Shown here: positions 7,725 to 16,381 of the stretch, in pieces
Numbering within the stretch: position 1 is the stretch's first letter
Layout of the letters: every line of letters starts with the position of its first letter
Translations under genes and position numbers: made by a program
Origin: Bacteroidales bacterium
Lineage (GTDB): Bacteria > Bacteroidota > Bacteroidia > Bacteroidales > WCHB1-69
Length of the DNA: 33,830 bases
Direction of reading: 5' to 3'
Assembly: GCA_017544105.1 (NCBI GenBank)
Contig: JAFYEU010000078.1
Span: 1-33,830, forward strand
Notes under the pieces: generated by a model
What the model was told of the DNA's origin: nothing
The model's database searches: none
What the model saw: only the letters and a program-made list of their open reading frames with translations

Positions 7725-10430
7725 ATGTCAGAAGACCCGAAAGAAGAATTGGAAGAAGGTGTTGCCAGTGAGCCTGTGGAAGACACTTCTGATTTGCATA
7801 AACTGATTTACGCGGACATCATGTACCGCGAATGGTATTTGGACTACGCCTCCTACGTCATCCTGGACCGCGCCATACCGGATGTGTATGACGGACTGAA
7901 GCCGGTGCAGCGGCGTATCCTGCACTCCATGGACGAGTTGGAGGATGGCCGCTTCAACAAGGTGGCCAACGTGGTCGGTAACACCATGAAATACCACCCT
8001 CATGGCGACCAGTCCATCTATGCTGCTTTGGTGCAGCTGGGGCAGAAGCACTATGCCATCGACACGCAGGGTAACTGGGGTAACATCCTGACGGGTGACC
8101 CCGCGGCGGCGCCCCGATACATAGAGGCACGCCTCTCCCCATTTGCCAAGGAGGTCGTCTTCAACCACAAGACCACCGAATGGCAAGTGTCGTACGACGG
8201 CCGTAACCGCGAGCCCATCGCGCTGCCCGTCAAGTTCCCGCTCCTGCTCGCACAAGGCGTAGAAGGCGTCGGCGTTGGCATGTCCACCAAGATCCTGCCA
8301 CACAACTTTTTAGAGCTCATCGACGCCTCCATCTGCATCCTGCGGGGCAAAGACTTCGAGATCTATCCCGACTTCCCCACCTACGGCACTGCCGATGTCT
8401 CCAAATACAACGATGGTGCGCAAGGAGGCAAGGTGCTCAACCGCGCTCGCATCAACATCGTTGACAATAAAACCTTATGTATCACCGAGATACCTTACGG
8501 CACCAACACCGTCAAGCTCATCGGCTCCATCACCAAGGCCGTCAAAGCCAACAAGCTGAAGATCAAGAAGATCGACGACACCACTGCCGAGCATGTGGAG
8601 ATCTTCCTGCACCTGCTGCCGAATGTGTCGCCCGACCAGACCATCGACGCCCTGTACGCCTTCACGGATTGTGAGATCGCATACGCCACCAACGCCTGCG
8701 TCATCTGGGACGGCAAGCCTGTCTTCACCGATGTCAAGAGCATCCTGCGCATCAACACGGAGAACACCCTCAACCTGCTGCGGAAAGAGCTGGAGATTGA
8801 GCTTCAGGAGTTGAACGACAAGTGGCACAAGATCTCTTTGGAGAAGATCTTCTTCGAGAAACGCATCTATAAGGAGTTGGAAAAAGACACGGAGAGTTGG
8901 GAGATCCAGATTGACAACATCGAGCGTGCCTTCGACCCCTACCGGCCGCTCTTCAAGCAGGAGATCACCCGCGACCATGTGCTGGCCCTCTGCGAGAAGC
9001 CTGTCCGCAAGATCTCCAAGTTCGACATCAAGAAGGCAGAGCAGGACCTCGCCGACATCGAGCTGAACATCGAAGAGGTGGAGAACCATCTGGCTCATAT
9101 CGTGGACTACACGGTCAACTATTTCAAACAGCTGAAGAAGAAATACGGGGACGGTCGCGAGCGCAGGACGGAAATCAAGAACTTCAACACCATCATCGCC
9201 TCCGAGGTGGCCGTCACCAACCAGAAGCTGTATGTCAACAAGAAAGAGGGCTTCGTGGGCACGGGCCTGAAGAAAGACGATGACGTGGAGTTCGCCTGCG
9301 ACTGTTCCGACCTGGACGAGGTCATCGTCTTCCGTGAAGACGGCAAGTTCTCGGTCAACCGCGTCTCCGACAAGCATTTCTATGGCAAGAACATCCTCCA
9401 TGTGGAGGTCTTCAAGCGGGGCGACGACCGTCGTATATATAATATGGTATATCTCAACGGTTCCAATGGTCCCGCCATGGTCAAGCGTTTTGCTGTCGGA
9501 GGCATCTCCCGCGACAAAGAGTACGACCTGACCAAAGGCAAGCCGGGCTCCAAGGTGCTCTACTTCACCTCCAACCCCAACGGGGAGGCCGAAGTCATCC
9601 ACATCAAGCTGCGCCCGAAGCCCAAGCTCAAGAAGCGGGAATTCGACTTTGACTTCAGCTCGCTGGCTGTCAAGAACCGTTCGGCCTTGGGCAACCTGCT
9701 GACCCGCTACCCCATCTCCTCCATCTCCAAGAGCAAAGAGGGCGTCTCCACCCTCAGCGCCATCAATGTCTACTTTGAGGAGTCTGTGATGCGCCTCAAC
9801 AACGACGGACGCGGCCAGCTGCTCGGCGCCTTCAAGGAGGATGACAAGATCCTGACAACCTATCAATCAGGACATTACAGAATAACAGGATTCGACATCT
9901 CCACCCATTTTGACGATGACCTGGAATTCATCCGAAAATGGAATTCCCATCTTGTCATCACGGCCGTCTACTATCAGAAATCGGAGGACAAGTACTATCT
10001 CAAGCGTTTCAATCCTGACAACTTCCAGAAGAAGACGGAGTTCATCACCCCCGATCCGGACATCGTCCTGAAGGGTGTCTCCATCGACTATCTGCCTCAG
10101 ATCAAGGTCGTGTACAAGGAGAAGAAGAAAGAGGAGTTCTCGGAGGTCGTTCTTTCTTGTGCGGAGTTTGTGGATGTGATGACGGCGCGTGCCCGTGGCA
10201 AACGCATCAACTTCCCGGGCATCAAGTCGATCACCTTCATCGAGCCGCTTCCTTACGAAGAGCCGGTGGATGAGGAGCCTGAAGAAATTGACGAAGAGGA
10301 CCATGACAGTAGTGAGACCGTAGAGGACATGGACTATGCCATCGCGAAGGCGGAGATGGAAGACATCACCGTGGAGCCGCTGGAGAAGAGCGACCCCGGC
10401 ACCGGAGAGCAGATGACCCTCGACCTCTGA
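7725..10430 (+). CDS. parC: DNA topoisomerase IV subunit A
   Basis: A 901-residue type IIA topoisomerase A subunit; with ParE it decatenates chromosomes using ATP. Visible parts are the winged-helix start (YASYVILDRAIPDVYDGLKPVQRRIL), the HPHGD helix at 91-95, catalytic Tyr132 in PRYIEARL, the tower and a long coiled coil (about 350-490), then the pinwheel C-terminal domain. No GyrA box (QRRGGKG) is present, which favours ParC over GyrA. Both termini are acidic: the tail from about residue 840 is rich in Glu and Asp. At the quinolone positions equal to E. coli GyrA 83 and 87 it has Gln96 and Ala100. The stop overlaps the start of the cytochrome peroxidase gene by one base. Confidence 0.95.
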   Translation: MSEDPKEELEEGVASEPVEDTSDLHKLIYADIMYREWYLDYASYVILDRAIPDVYDGLKPVQRRILHSMDELEDGRFNKVANVVGNTMKYHPHGDQSIYAALVQLGQKHYAIDTQGNWGNILTGDPAAAPRYIEARLSPFAKEVVFNHKTTEWQVSYDGRNREPIALPVKFPLLLAQGVEGVGVGMSTKILPHNFLELIDASICILRGKDFEIYPDFPTYGTADVSKYNDGAQGGKVLNRARINIVDNKTLCITEIPYGTNTVKLIGSITKAVKANKLKIKKIDDTTAEHVEIFLHLLPNVSPDQTIDALYAFTDCEIAYATNACVIWDGKPVFTDVKSILRINTENTLNLLRKELEIELQELNDKWHKISLEKIFFEKRIYKELEKDTESWEIQIDNIERAFDPYRPLFKQEITRDHVLALCEKPVRKISKFDIKKAEQDLADIELNIEEVENHLAHIVDYTVNYFKQLKKKYGDGRERRTEIKNFNTIIASEVAVTNQKLYVNKKEGFVGTGLKKDDDVEFACDCSDLDEVIVFREDGKFSVNRVSDKHFYGKNILHVEVFKRGDDRRIYNMVYLNGSNGPAMVKRFAVGGISRDKEYDLTKGKPGSKVLYFTSNPNGEAEVIHIKLRPKPKLKKREFDFDFSSLAVKNRSALGNLLTRYPISSISKSKEGVSTLSAINVYFEESVMRLNNDGRGQLLGAFKEDDKILTTYQSGHYRITGFDISTHFDDDLEFIRKWNSHLVITAVYYQKSEDKYYLKRFNPDNFQKKTEFITPDPDIVLKGVSIDYLPQIKVVYKEKKKEEFSEVVLSCAEFVDVMTARARGKRINFPGIKSITFIEPLPYEEPVDEEPEEIDEEDHDSSETVEDMDYAIAKAEMEDITVEPLEKSDPGTGEQMTLDL

Positions 10431-11527
10431 TGACCTCACGATCTGTGATATTATCCCTCCTGGCAGCCTTATTGCTGCTGTCGTGTCGGCATAAAGAGTT
10501 GCCGACCCCCTTGGAGATTTCCATTCCTTACGGGTTTCCCACCCGACTGAACATCCCGGACGACAACCCCATGACCGTTGAGGGGGTTGCCCTAGGGCAG
10601 TGTCTCTTTGAGGACGGCCATCTCAGTGGCTATCGGGGCACGCATCCCGACTCGCTGATGTCGTGTGCCGACTGTCACGACCGGGCGCACAATTACGACA
10701 TCGGGACGGACAACCCGCGGTTCCCCGGCGGGCAGCCTCATGGGCGCACGGGCATCCCCACCCGCCATACCGCCATGCCGCTCTGCAACTTGGTCTTCAA
10801 CCACGAAGGCTACCTCTGGAATGGAGCGGTCGGCTATCATCAAAGCGCCGGTGCCCAAAACATCGAAGACATCGTCAGGGCCGCCATCCTGGCAGAAGAC
10901 GAGATTGGCAGCACGGAGGCGCGCACCCTGGCGGCCTTGCGACAAGACAGCCGTTATCCGGAGATGTTCAAGAAGGCCTTTGGCAGTGAGGAGATCACCA
11001 TGGAGCGCATCCAGAAGGCCATCGCCCAATATGTGCGATCCCTCGTCTCGGGCAATGCCAAGTTCGACCGCTATCTGCAGGGACAGGAGCAACTCACCCC
11101 GCAAGAGCTGCACGGCTACATCCTCTTCACCACGGAGGAGGGGGCCGACTGTTTCCATTGTCATGGCAGTGGCGGCTCCCCGCTATTCACCACCAACCTA
11201 TTCTACAACAACGGGTTGGATGCCATCTTCACCGACCCTGCCGACCGTAGTGCCGTCACGGGCAGTCTGGCAGACCGCGGCGCCTACCGCGCTCCCTCCC
11301 TGCGCAACATCACCGCCTCCGCCCCCTACATGCACGACGGTCGCTTCCAGACCCTCGACGAGGTGCTGACCTTCTACAATGAAGGCTTGCAATACTCCCC
11401 CTACGTCAGCCCGCTGATGCACAAGATCAACGAAGGGGGACGTCATCTGACCCCCAACGACATTGCCGACCTCAAGGCCTTTCTGGAGACGCTCACCGAC
11501 GATGAGTTCCTCCACGGGAAACGATAA
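10430..11527 (+). CDS. di-heme cytochrome-c peroxidase (CcpA/MauG family) lipoprotein
   Basis: A 365-residue periplasmic heme protein. Two c-type heme sites are visible: CADCH at residues 79-83 and CFHCH at 241-245. The family-typical APSLRNITASAPYMHDGRFQTL block follows, with a distal-ligand Met and the helix after it. The N-terminus is a lipoprotein signal (hydrophobic run ending LLSC, Cys19), so the enzyme is probably anchored in the envelope. In the family it reduces hydrogen peroxide with electrons from cytochrome c or quinol. The ATG overlaps the parC stop (TGATG), implying translational coupling with an unrelated housekeeping gene. Specific substrate could differ, since MauG relatives oxidise proteins. 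Confidence 0.92.
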   Translation: MTSRSVILSLLAALLLLSCRHKELPTPLEISIPYGFPTRLNIPDDNPMTVEGVALGQCLFEDGHLSGYRGTHPDSLMSCADCHDRAHNYDIGTDNPRFPGGQPHGRTGIPTRHTAMPLCNLVFNHEGYLWNGAVGYHQSAGAQNIEDIVRAAILAEDEIGSTEARTLAALRQDSRYPEMFKKAFGSEEITMERIQKAIAQYVRSLVSGNAKFDRYLQGQEQLTPQELHGYILFTTEEGADCFHCHGSGGSPLFTTNLFYNNGLDAIFTDPADRSAVTGSLADRGAYRAPSLRNITASAPYMHDGRFQTLDEVLTFYNEGLQYSPYVSPLMHKINEGGRHLTPNDIADLKAFLETLTDDEFLHGKR

Positions 11528-11543
11528 TTTTTGCTCATTTTTT

Positions 11544-11577
11544 TTTGCACACATTTTCTATAAAAATTATACTTTTG
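11544..11577 (+). promoter_or_regulatory. Bacteroidota promoter (-33 TTTG and -7 box) for tsaC
   Basis: TTTG at 11544-11547 and TACTTTTG at 11570-11577 are separated by 22 bases, close to the usual Bacteroidota spacing. The box ends 31 bases before the ATG at 11609. This is the best complete promoter in the left half of the window. Confidence 0.7.
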
Positions 11578-11608
11578 CGATTTTTCTGTAAGATACAATC
11601 TCATCACT

Positions 11609-12172
11609 ATGGAACAGGAAATTGAAAAATGTGTCGAGTTGCTACAAGCGGGGAAGGTCATCCTCTACCCTACCGATACCGTTTGGGGCATCGGATGTGA
11701 CGCCACCAACGAAGAGGCGGTGCAGCGCATCTATCAGATCAAGCAACGTCCAGAGAAGAAGAGTATGATCATCCTGCTCGACTCCTTTGAGCGACTTCCT
11801 TACTACGTAGAGCATATCCCATTGATAGCATGGGACTTGGTACCACAGATCTCCCGACCCACCACCATCATCTACGAGACCGCCCGCAATCTTCCGGAGC
11901 GGCTCATCCACAGTGACGGCACCATCGCCATCCGGGTAGTGCAGCAGGACTTCTGTCGCCGGCTCATCAAGATGCTGGGACACCCCATCGTCTCCACCTC
12001 CGCGAACCTTGCGGGACAGCCCACCCCACAGGTGTTTGAGCAGATCGCGCCCGAGGTCATCCAACAGATGGACTATGTGGTCCCCGTGCAATATGCCACC
12101 TCTGTGGACTACAAGCCCTCCCGGCTCATCAAGTTCGTGGACGATTATAACTTCACCATTATAAGAGACTAG
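11609..12172 (+). CDS. tsaC: L-threonylcarbamoyladenylate synthase (Sua5/YrdC/TsaC family)
   Basis: A 187-residue cytoplasmic enzyme that makes threonylcarbamoyl-AMP from Thr, bicarbonate and ATP for the t6A37 modification of ANN-decoding tRNAs. Family marks are the start LLQAGKVILYPTDTVWGIGCDA, the basic segment IKQRPEKKSMIILL, and the nucleotide loop GHPIVSTSANLAGQPTP. The length equals a YrdC-only protein without the Sua5 C-terminal domain. A good promoter lies just upstream. The stop is followed two bases later by coaD, so the two are very likely cotranscribed. Confidence 0.93.
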   Translation: MEQEIEKCVELLQAGKVILYPTDTVWGIGCDATNEEAVQRIYQIKQRPEKKSMIILLDSFERLPYYVEHIPLIAWDLVPQISRPTTIIYETARNLPERLIHSDGTIAIRVVQQDFCRRLIKMLGHPIVSTSANLAGQPTPQVFEQIAPEVIQQMDYVVPVQYATSVDYKPSRLIKFVDDYNFTIIRD

Positions 12173-12174
12173 TC

Positions 12175-12639
12175 ATGAAAATCGCTGTTTTTGCCGGCTC
12201 ATTCTGCCCTTTCACCAAAGGTCATGAGGACATCCTTCAGAAGGTGATGCCACTATTTGACACCCTCTACATTGCCATCGGCCACAATGTCCGCAAGCAG
12301 GACATCTTCAGCGTGGAGGAAAGGAAGGAATGGATCGAGCGCTTGTATGCGGGCAACGACAAGATCCGGGTCATCACCTACACCGGCTTGACGGTGGATC
12401 TCTGCCGGCAAGTGGGAGCCCAGTATATGATCCGGGGCATCCGCAACGCTGCCGACTATCAAGCTGAGGAGGAGTTGTGTCTCGTCAATGCCAAGCTCAA
12501 CCCGGACGTGCAGACGCTTTTCGTGCCTGCCTCTCCTGAATGGGCAGCCGTGTCCTCCTCCATGGTACGCGAGCTGTGGGCACTAAAAGCCGACTATTCT
12601 CCGTTTATCTCTTATCCCTTACCGGAAAATCGACCCTAA
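12175..12639 (+). CDS. coaD: pantetheine-phosphate adenylyltransferase
   Basis: A 154-residue nucleotidyltransferase for the fourth step of coenzyme A synthesis (4'-phosphopantetheine plus ATP to dephospho-CoA). The nucleotide-binding motif TKGH is at 14-17, within GSFCPFTKGHEDIL; the residue after F is Cys11 where most family members have Asp. The second phosphate loop is AVSSSMVREL, and MIRGIRNAADYQAE is the family-typical central helix. Length is normal. It is placed between tsaC and the first exported thioredoxin-like gene, with 2- and 3-base spacers, so the envelope genes downstream may start from the tsaC promoter. Confidence 0.95.
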   Translation: MKIAVFAGSFCPFTKGHEDILQKVMPLFDTLYIAIGHNVRKQDIFSVEERKEWIERLYAGNDKIRVITYTGLTVDLCRQVGAQYMIRGIRNAADYQAEEELCLVNAKLNPDVQTLFVPASPEWAAVSSSMVRELWALKADYSPFISYPLPENRP

Positions 12640-12642
12640 CGC

Positions 12643-14100
12643 ATGCATCATCCACACAGCACATATCGCATCTGGACCCTCGCGCTATGTTTCCTGCTCG
12701 CGCAGAGCGCTTTCTGCCAGCAGGTCTCCATCAGCGGCGAAGCGCCCTTTGCACCCAACGAGGAGATCCGTGTGCTGCTGTTCCACGACCTGATCCAGAA
12801 CACCCCCGAGGTGGCCGCCACTGCCAAGATCGACAAACACGGCCATTTCTCCCTATCCTGCAAACTCCAGCAGATCACACTTGCCCAGCTGGTCATCCGC
12901 ACCACCAAAGCCGAGATGTACCTCGTACCCAATGTGGACTACCAGTTGGAAATCGAGGTGGACACGGTGCTCTTCAACATGCTGAACCCGGAGACGTACG
13001 GAGGCTACCTCCTCATCCGCAACCCCAAGGCAGACACCAACGACCTGAACTACAAGATCAACCGCTTCGACCGCTACTTCGGACGGGCCTTTGACTATTA
13101 CGGGTTCCGGATAACCTACGACAAAGACATCACCATCTTCGACACCCTCTCCGATCTGCTGAAGAGTCATTTTGACATCCGCTACGAGCCAGACAACTAC
13201 TACCTGTCCCACCTCTACTACTCATACGGCATGCTGGAGAAGCTCTGTTTCCCCAATGACCGCACCCGCATCTACCAAAACTACTTCAACAACGACCGCA
13301 TTCTCTACAACAGTCCGGCCTACATGGCGCTCTTCACCAACTACTACACCGGCTATCTCTACAACTCCAAATATATCACCAAAGACCTGCTCTCCACCAC
13401 CATCAACGAGGATCCCGACTATCTGACCCTTTTCAATGAGGTGGGTCGCGACCCGTTGCTCGTCAACGAGCGCATCCGCGAGCTGGTCATCATCCAGAAC
13501 CTGAACGAGCTGTATGACAGTCCCGAGTTCGACCGCGGGAATATCGTCAAGCTATTGCAATACCTCGACCAGATCACCCATTTCCCGGAGCACAAGATCT
13601 ATATCCGTCACGCCTTAGAACGCATGACCCAACCCAACTCCACCATCCGGGAGGTCACCTTCACCAATGCCAAAGGGCGCAAAGAGAGCATTAAACATCT
13701 GGGGGACAAGCCCATCTATGTACAGTTTTTCAGCGCCGACTGTCTGGACTGCATCCGAGAAATGGCCATCATGCAAGAATTGTACAAGAAATATAACGAC
13801 CACATCCAGTTTCTGAGCATCTGCACCGATGCCAAAGAAAGCTTATACCAGCGTTTCATGAAAGACTATGGCGGCCTATTTGAATGGCCGATATGGTTCG
13901 TGAATGGAGAATACGACTGGCTGATGGAGAATGAGGTCGTCACCCTGCCCGACTATTTGCTGTTAGACAAAGACGGCAACGTGACCTTGCGCAGGGCGCC
14001 GGAGCCCGAGAAGGGACTGATGGAGTACCTTTGGTACCATTTCACTCCGGAAGAGGAACAAGAATCCAATCCATTATTCATCCGAAATAAAAACGAATAA
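12643..14100 (+). CDS. large exported thioredoxin-like (TlpA-family) protein
   Basis: A 485-residue protein with signal peptide (TLALCFLLAQSAFCQ). Residues 25-130 resemble the N-terminal beta-sandwich often found before Bacteroidota TlpA domains. A long aromatic-rich helical middle follows. From about residue 340 there is a thioredoxin fold: KPIYVQFFSADCLDCIRE, with CxxC at 367-370 (CLDC), and the cis-Pro region VVTLPDYLLLDKDGN. It should act as a periplasmic disulfide reductase or thiol carrier. It opens a run of four exported genes and begins three bases after coaD. The CLDC redox centre is unusual compared with the common CxPC. Partner and substrate are unknown. Confidence 0.82.
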   Translation: MHHPHSTYRIWTLALCFLLAQSAFCQQVSISGEAPFAPNEEIRVLLFHDLIQNTPEVAATAKIDKHGHFSLSCKLQQITLAQLVIRTTKAEMYLVPNVDYQLEIEVDTVLFNMLNPETYGGYLLIRNPKADTNDLNYKINRFDRYFGRAFDYYGFRITYDKDITIFDTLSDLLKSHFDIRYEPDNYYLSHLYYSYGMLEKLCFPNDRTRIYQNYFNNDRILYNSPAYMALFTNYYTGYLYNSKYITKDLLSTTINEDPDYLTLFNEVGRDPLLVNERIRELVIIQNLNELYDSPEFDRGNIVKLLQYLDQITHFPEHKIYIRHALERMTQPNSTIREVTFTNAKGRKESIKHLGDKPIYVQFFSADCLDCIREMAIMQELYKKYNDHIQFLSICTDAKESLYQRFMKDYGGLFEWPIWFVNGEYDWLMENEVVTLPDYLLLDKDGNVTLRRAPEPEKGLMEYLWYHFTPEEEQESNPLFIRNKNE

Positions 14101-14111
14101 AACACCCAAAG

Positions 14112-14630
14112 ATGAAAAAGATCATGTTTATTGCCGCCGCACTGCTTTTCAGTGCCACCTTATGGGCTCAGGAGCCTATGATGGAAAAAAACCTGGCCAA
14201 GTTGCCGGCCGTCACCATCCAGACCCTGGACGGTCAGACCTTCAACACCCAAGATATCCAAAACGATGGCAAGCCCATCATTGTCAGTTTGTGGGCCACC
14301 TGGTGTCGCCCCTGCATTGCAGAGCTGATGGCCATCGCCGACGAGTACGAAGACTGGGTGGAAGAGACGGGAGTCAAGTTATATGCCGTCTCCATTGACG
14401 ATGCGAAGACCTCCGCCCGCGTGGCGCCCTTCGTCAACGGCAAAGGATGGGAATATACGGTCCTGCTGGATGTCAACTCCGACTTCAAGCGGGCGATGAA
14501 TGTCAACGATGTACCCTTCATGTGCATTCTCAACGGCAATGGCGAGATTGTGTGGGAGCACACCTCTTACGCTCCTGGCTCTGAGGAAGAGGTGTATGAG
14601 ATTCTCAAACAGTTATCCAAGAAACAATAG
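14112..14630 (+). CDS. TlpA/ResA-like periplasmic thioredoxin
   Basis: A 172-residue protein with signal peptide (MKKIMFIAAALLFSATLWAQ). It has a single thioredoxin domain: PAVTIQTLDGQTFNTQDI, then WATWCRPCIAEL with redox Cys65 and Cys68 (CRPC), and the cis-Pro loop NVNDVPFMCILNGNGE. Proteins of this type reduce disulfides of exported proteins, for example in cytochrome c maturation or stress repair. It follows the larger TlpA-like gene by 11 bases and precedes a DUF6029 gene by 8, so all are probably one transcript. It is normal in length and motifs. Confidence 0.9.
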   Translation: MKKIMFIAAALLFSATLWAQEPMMEKNLAKLPAVTIQTLDGQTFNTQDIQNDGKPIIVSLWATWCRPCIAELMAIADEYEDWVEETGVKLYAVSIDDAKTSARVAPFVNGKGWEYTVLLDVNSDFKRAMNVNDVPFMCILNGNGEIVWEHTSYAPGSEEEVYEILKQLSKKQ

Positions 14631-14638
14631 CCGCGCGT

Positions 14639-16360
14639 ATGAAGAGATTATTACAACTCATTCTGACCTGTGCCATCGTGGCGGCCTGCTGGCCGGCACA
14701 GGCACAACACCAGTTAGGAAGTAGCCGCATCAGCGGCGACTTCGGTTTTAACGGCATGTATTACATGCCCGACTCGCTCATCGGAGCCGATCCTGTGGAC
14801 TCCAAGGTGCGCGCCAACGCCTTCCTGAACCTCCTCTACTCCAATGGCGGCTTCTCCGCGGGCATGCGCTACGAGTTCTATCAATTCCCCCTGATCGACT
14901 TTGAGAAGCTCAACTACAAGGGACAAGGCATCCGCTATTTCTTCGCCGACTACAAGAACGACTTCATCCAGGTCACGGCGGGCAACTTCTACGAGCAGTT
15001 CGGCAACGGACTCTCCCTGCGTGCCTACGAGGAACGGCAGTTAGGCATTGACAACAGCCTGTTGGGTGCCCGCATCAAGGTCACCCCCTACAAGGGTATC
15101 TGCCTGACGGGCGTGTGGGGCGTCGAACGCCTCAACTTTGACTCTTACGTGGGTCGCAAGGACTTCGTGCGTGGCGTTGACGGCGACTTCAACTTCGGCG
15201 AGATCTTCCCCAAGATCACCGAGAAGGGCTTCATCCTCCATGTCGGAGGCAGCTTCGTCAGCAAGTTCGACAAGGCTGATGAGGACATGGTGATCACCGT
15301 GCATCCCGAACCGGACATTAGCTCCTCCGGAATCATCACGAAAGACAAACTGCCGCAGAACACCCCCGTATGGGCCACCCGCGCCAGCTTCGGCTACAAG
15401 GGCTTCCGCCTCGACGCCGAGTTCGCCCAGAAGATGCAAGACCCGAACGTCACCAACGACTTCATCTACCGCAAGGGCAATGCCCTCTTCCTGTCGGCCA
15501 CCTACTCCATGAAAGGCTTTGGCGTGGCCGCCTCCTTCATCCGTGCCGACAACATGGACTTCCGTTCCCAGCGTATGATGAAGACCAATTCGCTACTCTT
15601 TATCAACAACATACCGGCCATCAACCGTCAGTATTCCTACCATCTGCTAGGCGACTACAGCTATGCCTCCCAGCCCAACAGCCAGATTGGCGCACAGCTG
15701 CAAGTCAACTACCAGATTCCCAAGAAGAGCAAGATCGGCGGCAAATACGGCACCGACCTCACCTTCAACTACTCCCGTTTCCACAACATCGACAAGGTAT
15801 GGACACCAGAGGCCATCGCCATCGGCACCATGAGCGGCACCGAGGGCTACACCTCCAACTTCTTCAAGTTCGGTCCCGACCTCCTGTATCAGGACATCGG
15901 CTTCGAGATCCACCGCCGTCTGACCAAGAAGTGGGAGCTGACGCTGGCATACAACTACATCACCTACAACCTGGAGTTGTTGAAAGGTCATGAGGGCATC
16001 ATGAGAGGCCATCTGGTGGCTGCCGACGTGCTCTGGAAAGTCGCCCCGAAGCACTCCTTGCGTCTGGAAGCCCAGCATTTCTACACTAAAGATGACGATG
16101 GGAGTTCCATCTATGGATTGCTGGAGTACGCCATCAGCCCCCACTGGTTCTTCTCTGTGAGCGATGAATGGAACTACGGCAACCCCGACAAAGACCATAA
16201 GTTGCATTATTACAACATTGCCGCCGCCTACGTATGGCGCACCACCCGCATCGCGCTCAACTTCGGCAAGACCAAAGAGGGCATCCTCTGCATCGGCGGT
16301 GTATGTCGCGCTGTTCCTGCCTCATACGGAGTCGGATTGTCTATCACCACCTCTTTTTAA
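14639..16360 (+). CDS. DUF6029 family outer-membrane protein
   Basis: A 573-residue protein with signal peptide ending near AQAQ. The sequence is a succession of amphipathic beta strands with Tyr/Phe and Gly (SAGMRYEFYQFPLIDF, GFGVAASFIRADNMDF, WELTLAYNYITYNLEL), ending in LSITTSF, as expected for a large outer-membrane barrel. I recognise the N-terminal block GFNGMYYMPDSLIGA together with the FADYKNDFIQVTAGNFYEQFGNGL segment as DUF6029. Function is undescribed. It lies between a TlpA thioredoxin and an Omp28 lipoprotein with very short spacers. It has two Cys near the C-terminus (CIGGVC), possible targets of the neighbouring thiol enzymes. Confidence 0.8.
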   Translation: MKRLLQLILTCAIVAACWPAQAQHQLGSSRISGDFGFNGMYYMPDSLIGADPVDSKVRANAFLNLLYSNGGFSAGMRYEFYQFPLIDFEKLNYKGQGIRYFFADYKNDFIQVTAGNFYEQFGNGLSLRAYEERQLGIDNSLLGARIKVTPYKGICLTGVWGVERLNFDSYVGRKDFVRGVDGDFNFGEIFPKITEKGFILHVGGSFVSKFDKADEDMVITVHPEPDISSSGIITKDKLPQNTPVWATRASFGYKGFRLDAEFAQKMQDPNVTNDFIYRKGNALFLSATYSMKGFGVAASFIRADNMDFRSQRMMKTNSLLFINNIPAINRQYSYHLLGDYSYASQPNSQIGAQLQVNYQIPKKSKIGGKYGTDLTFNYSRFHNIDKVWTPEAIAIGTMSGTEGYTSNFFKFGPDLLYQDIGFEIHRRLTKKWELTLAYNYITYNLELLKGHEGIMRGHLVAADVLWKVAPKHSLRLEAQHFYTKDDDGSSIYGLLEYAISPHWFFSVSDEWNYGNPDKDHKLHYYNIAAAYVWRTTRIALNFGKTKEGILCIGGVCRAVPASYGVGLSITTSF

Positions 16361-16381
16361 CCACTTATATACGTCAAAAAT

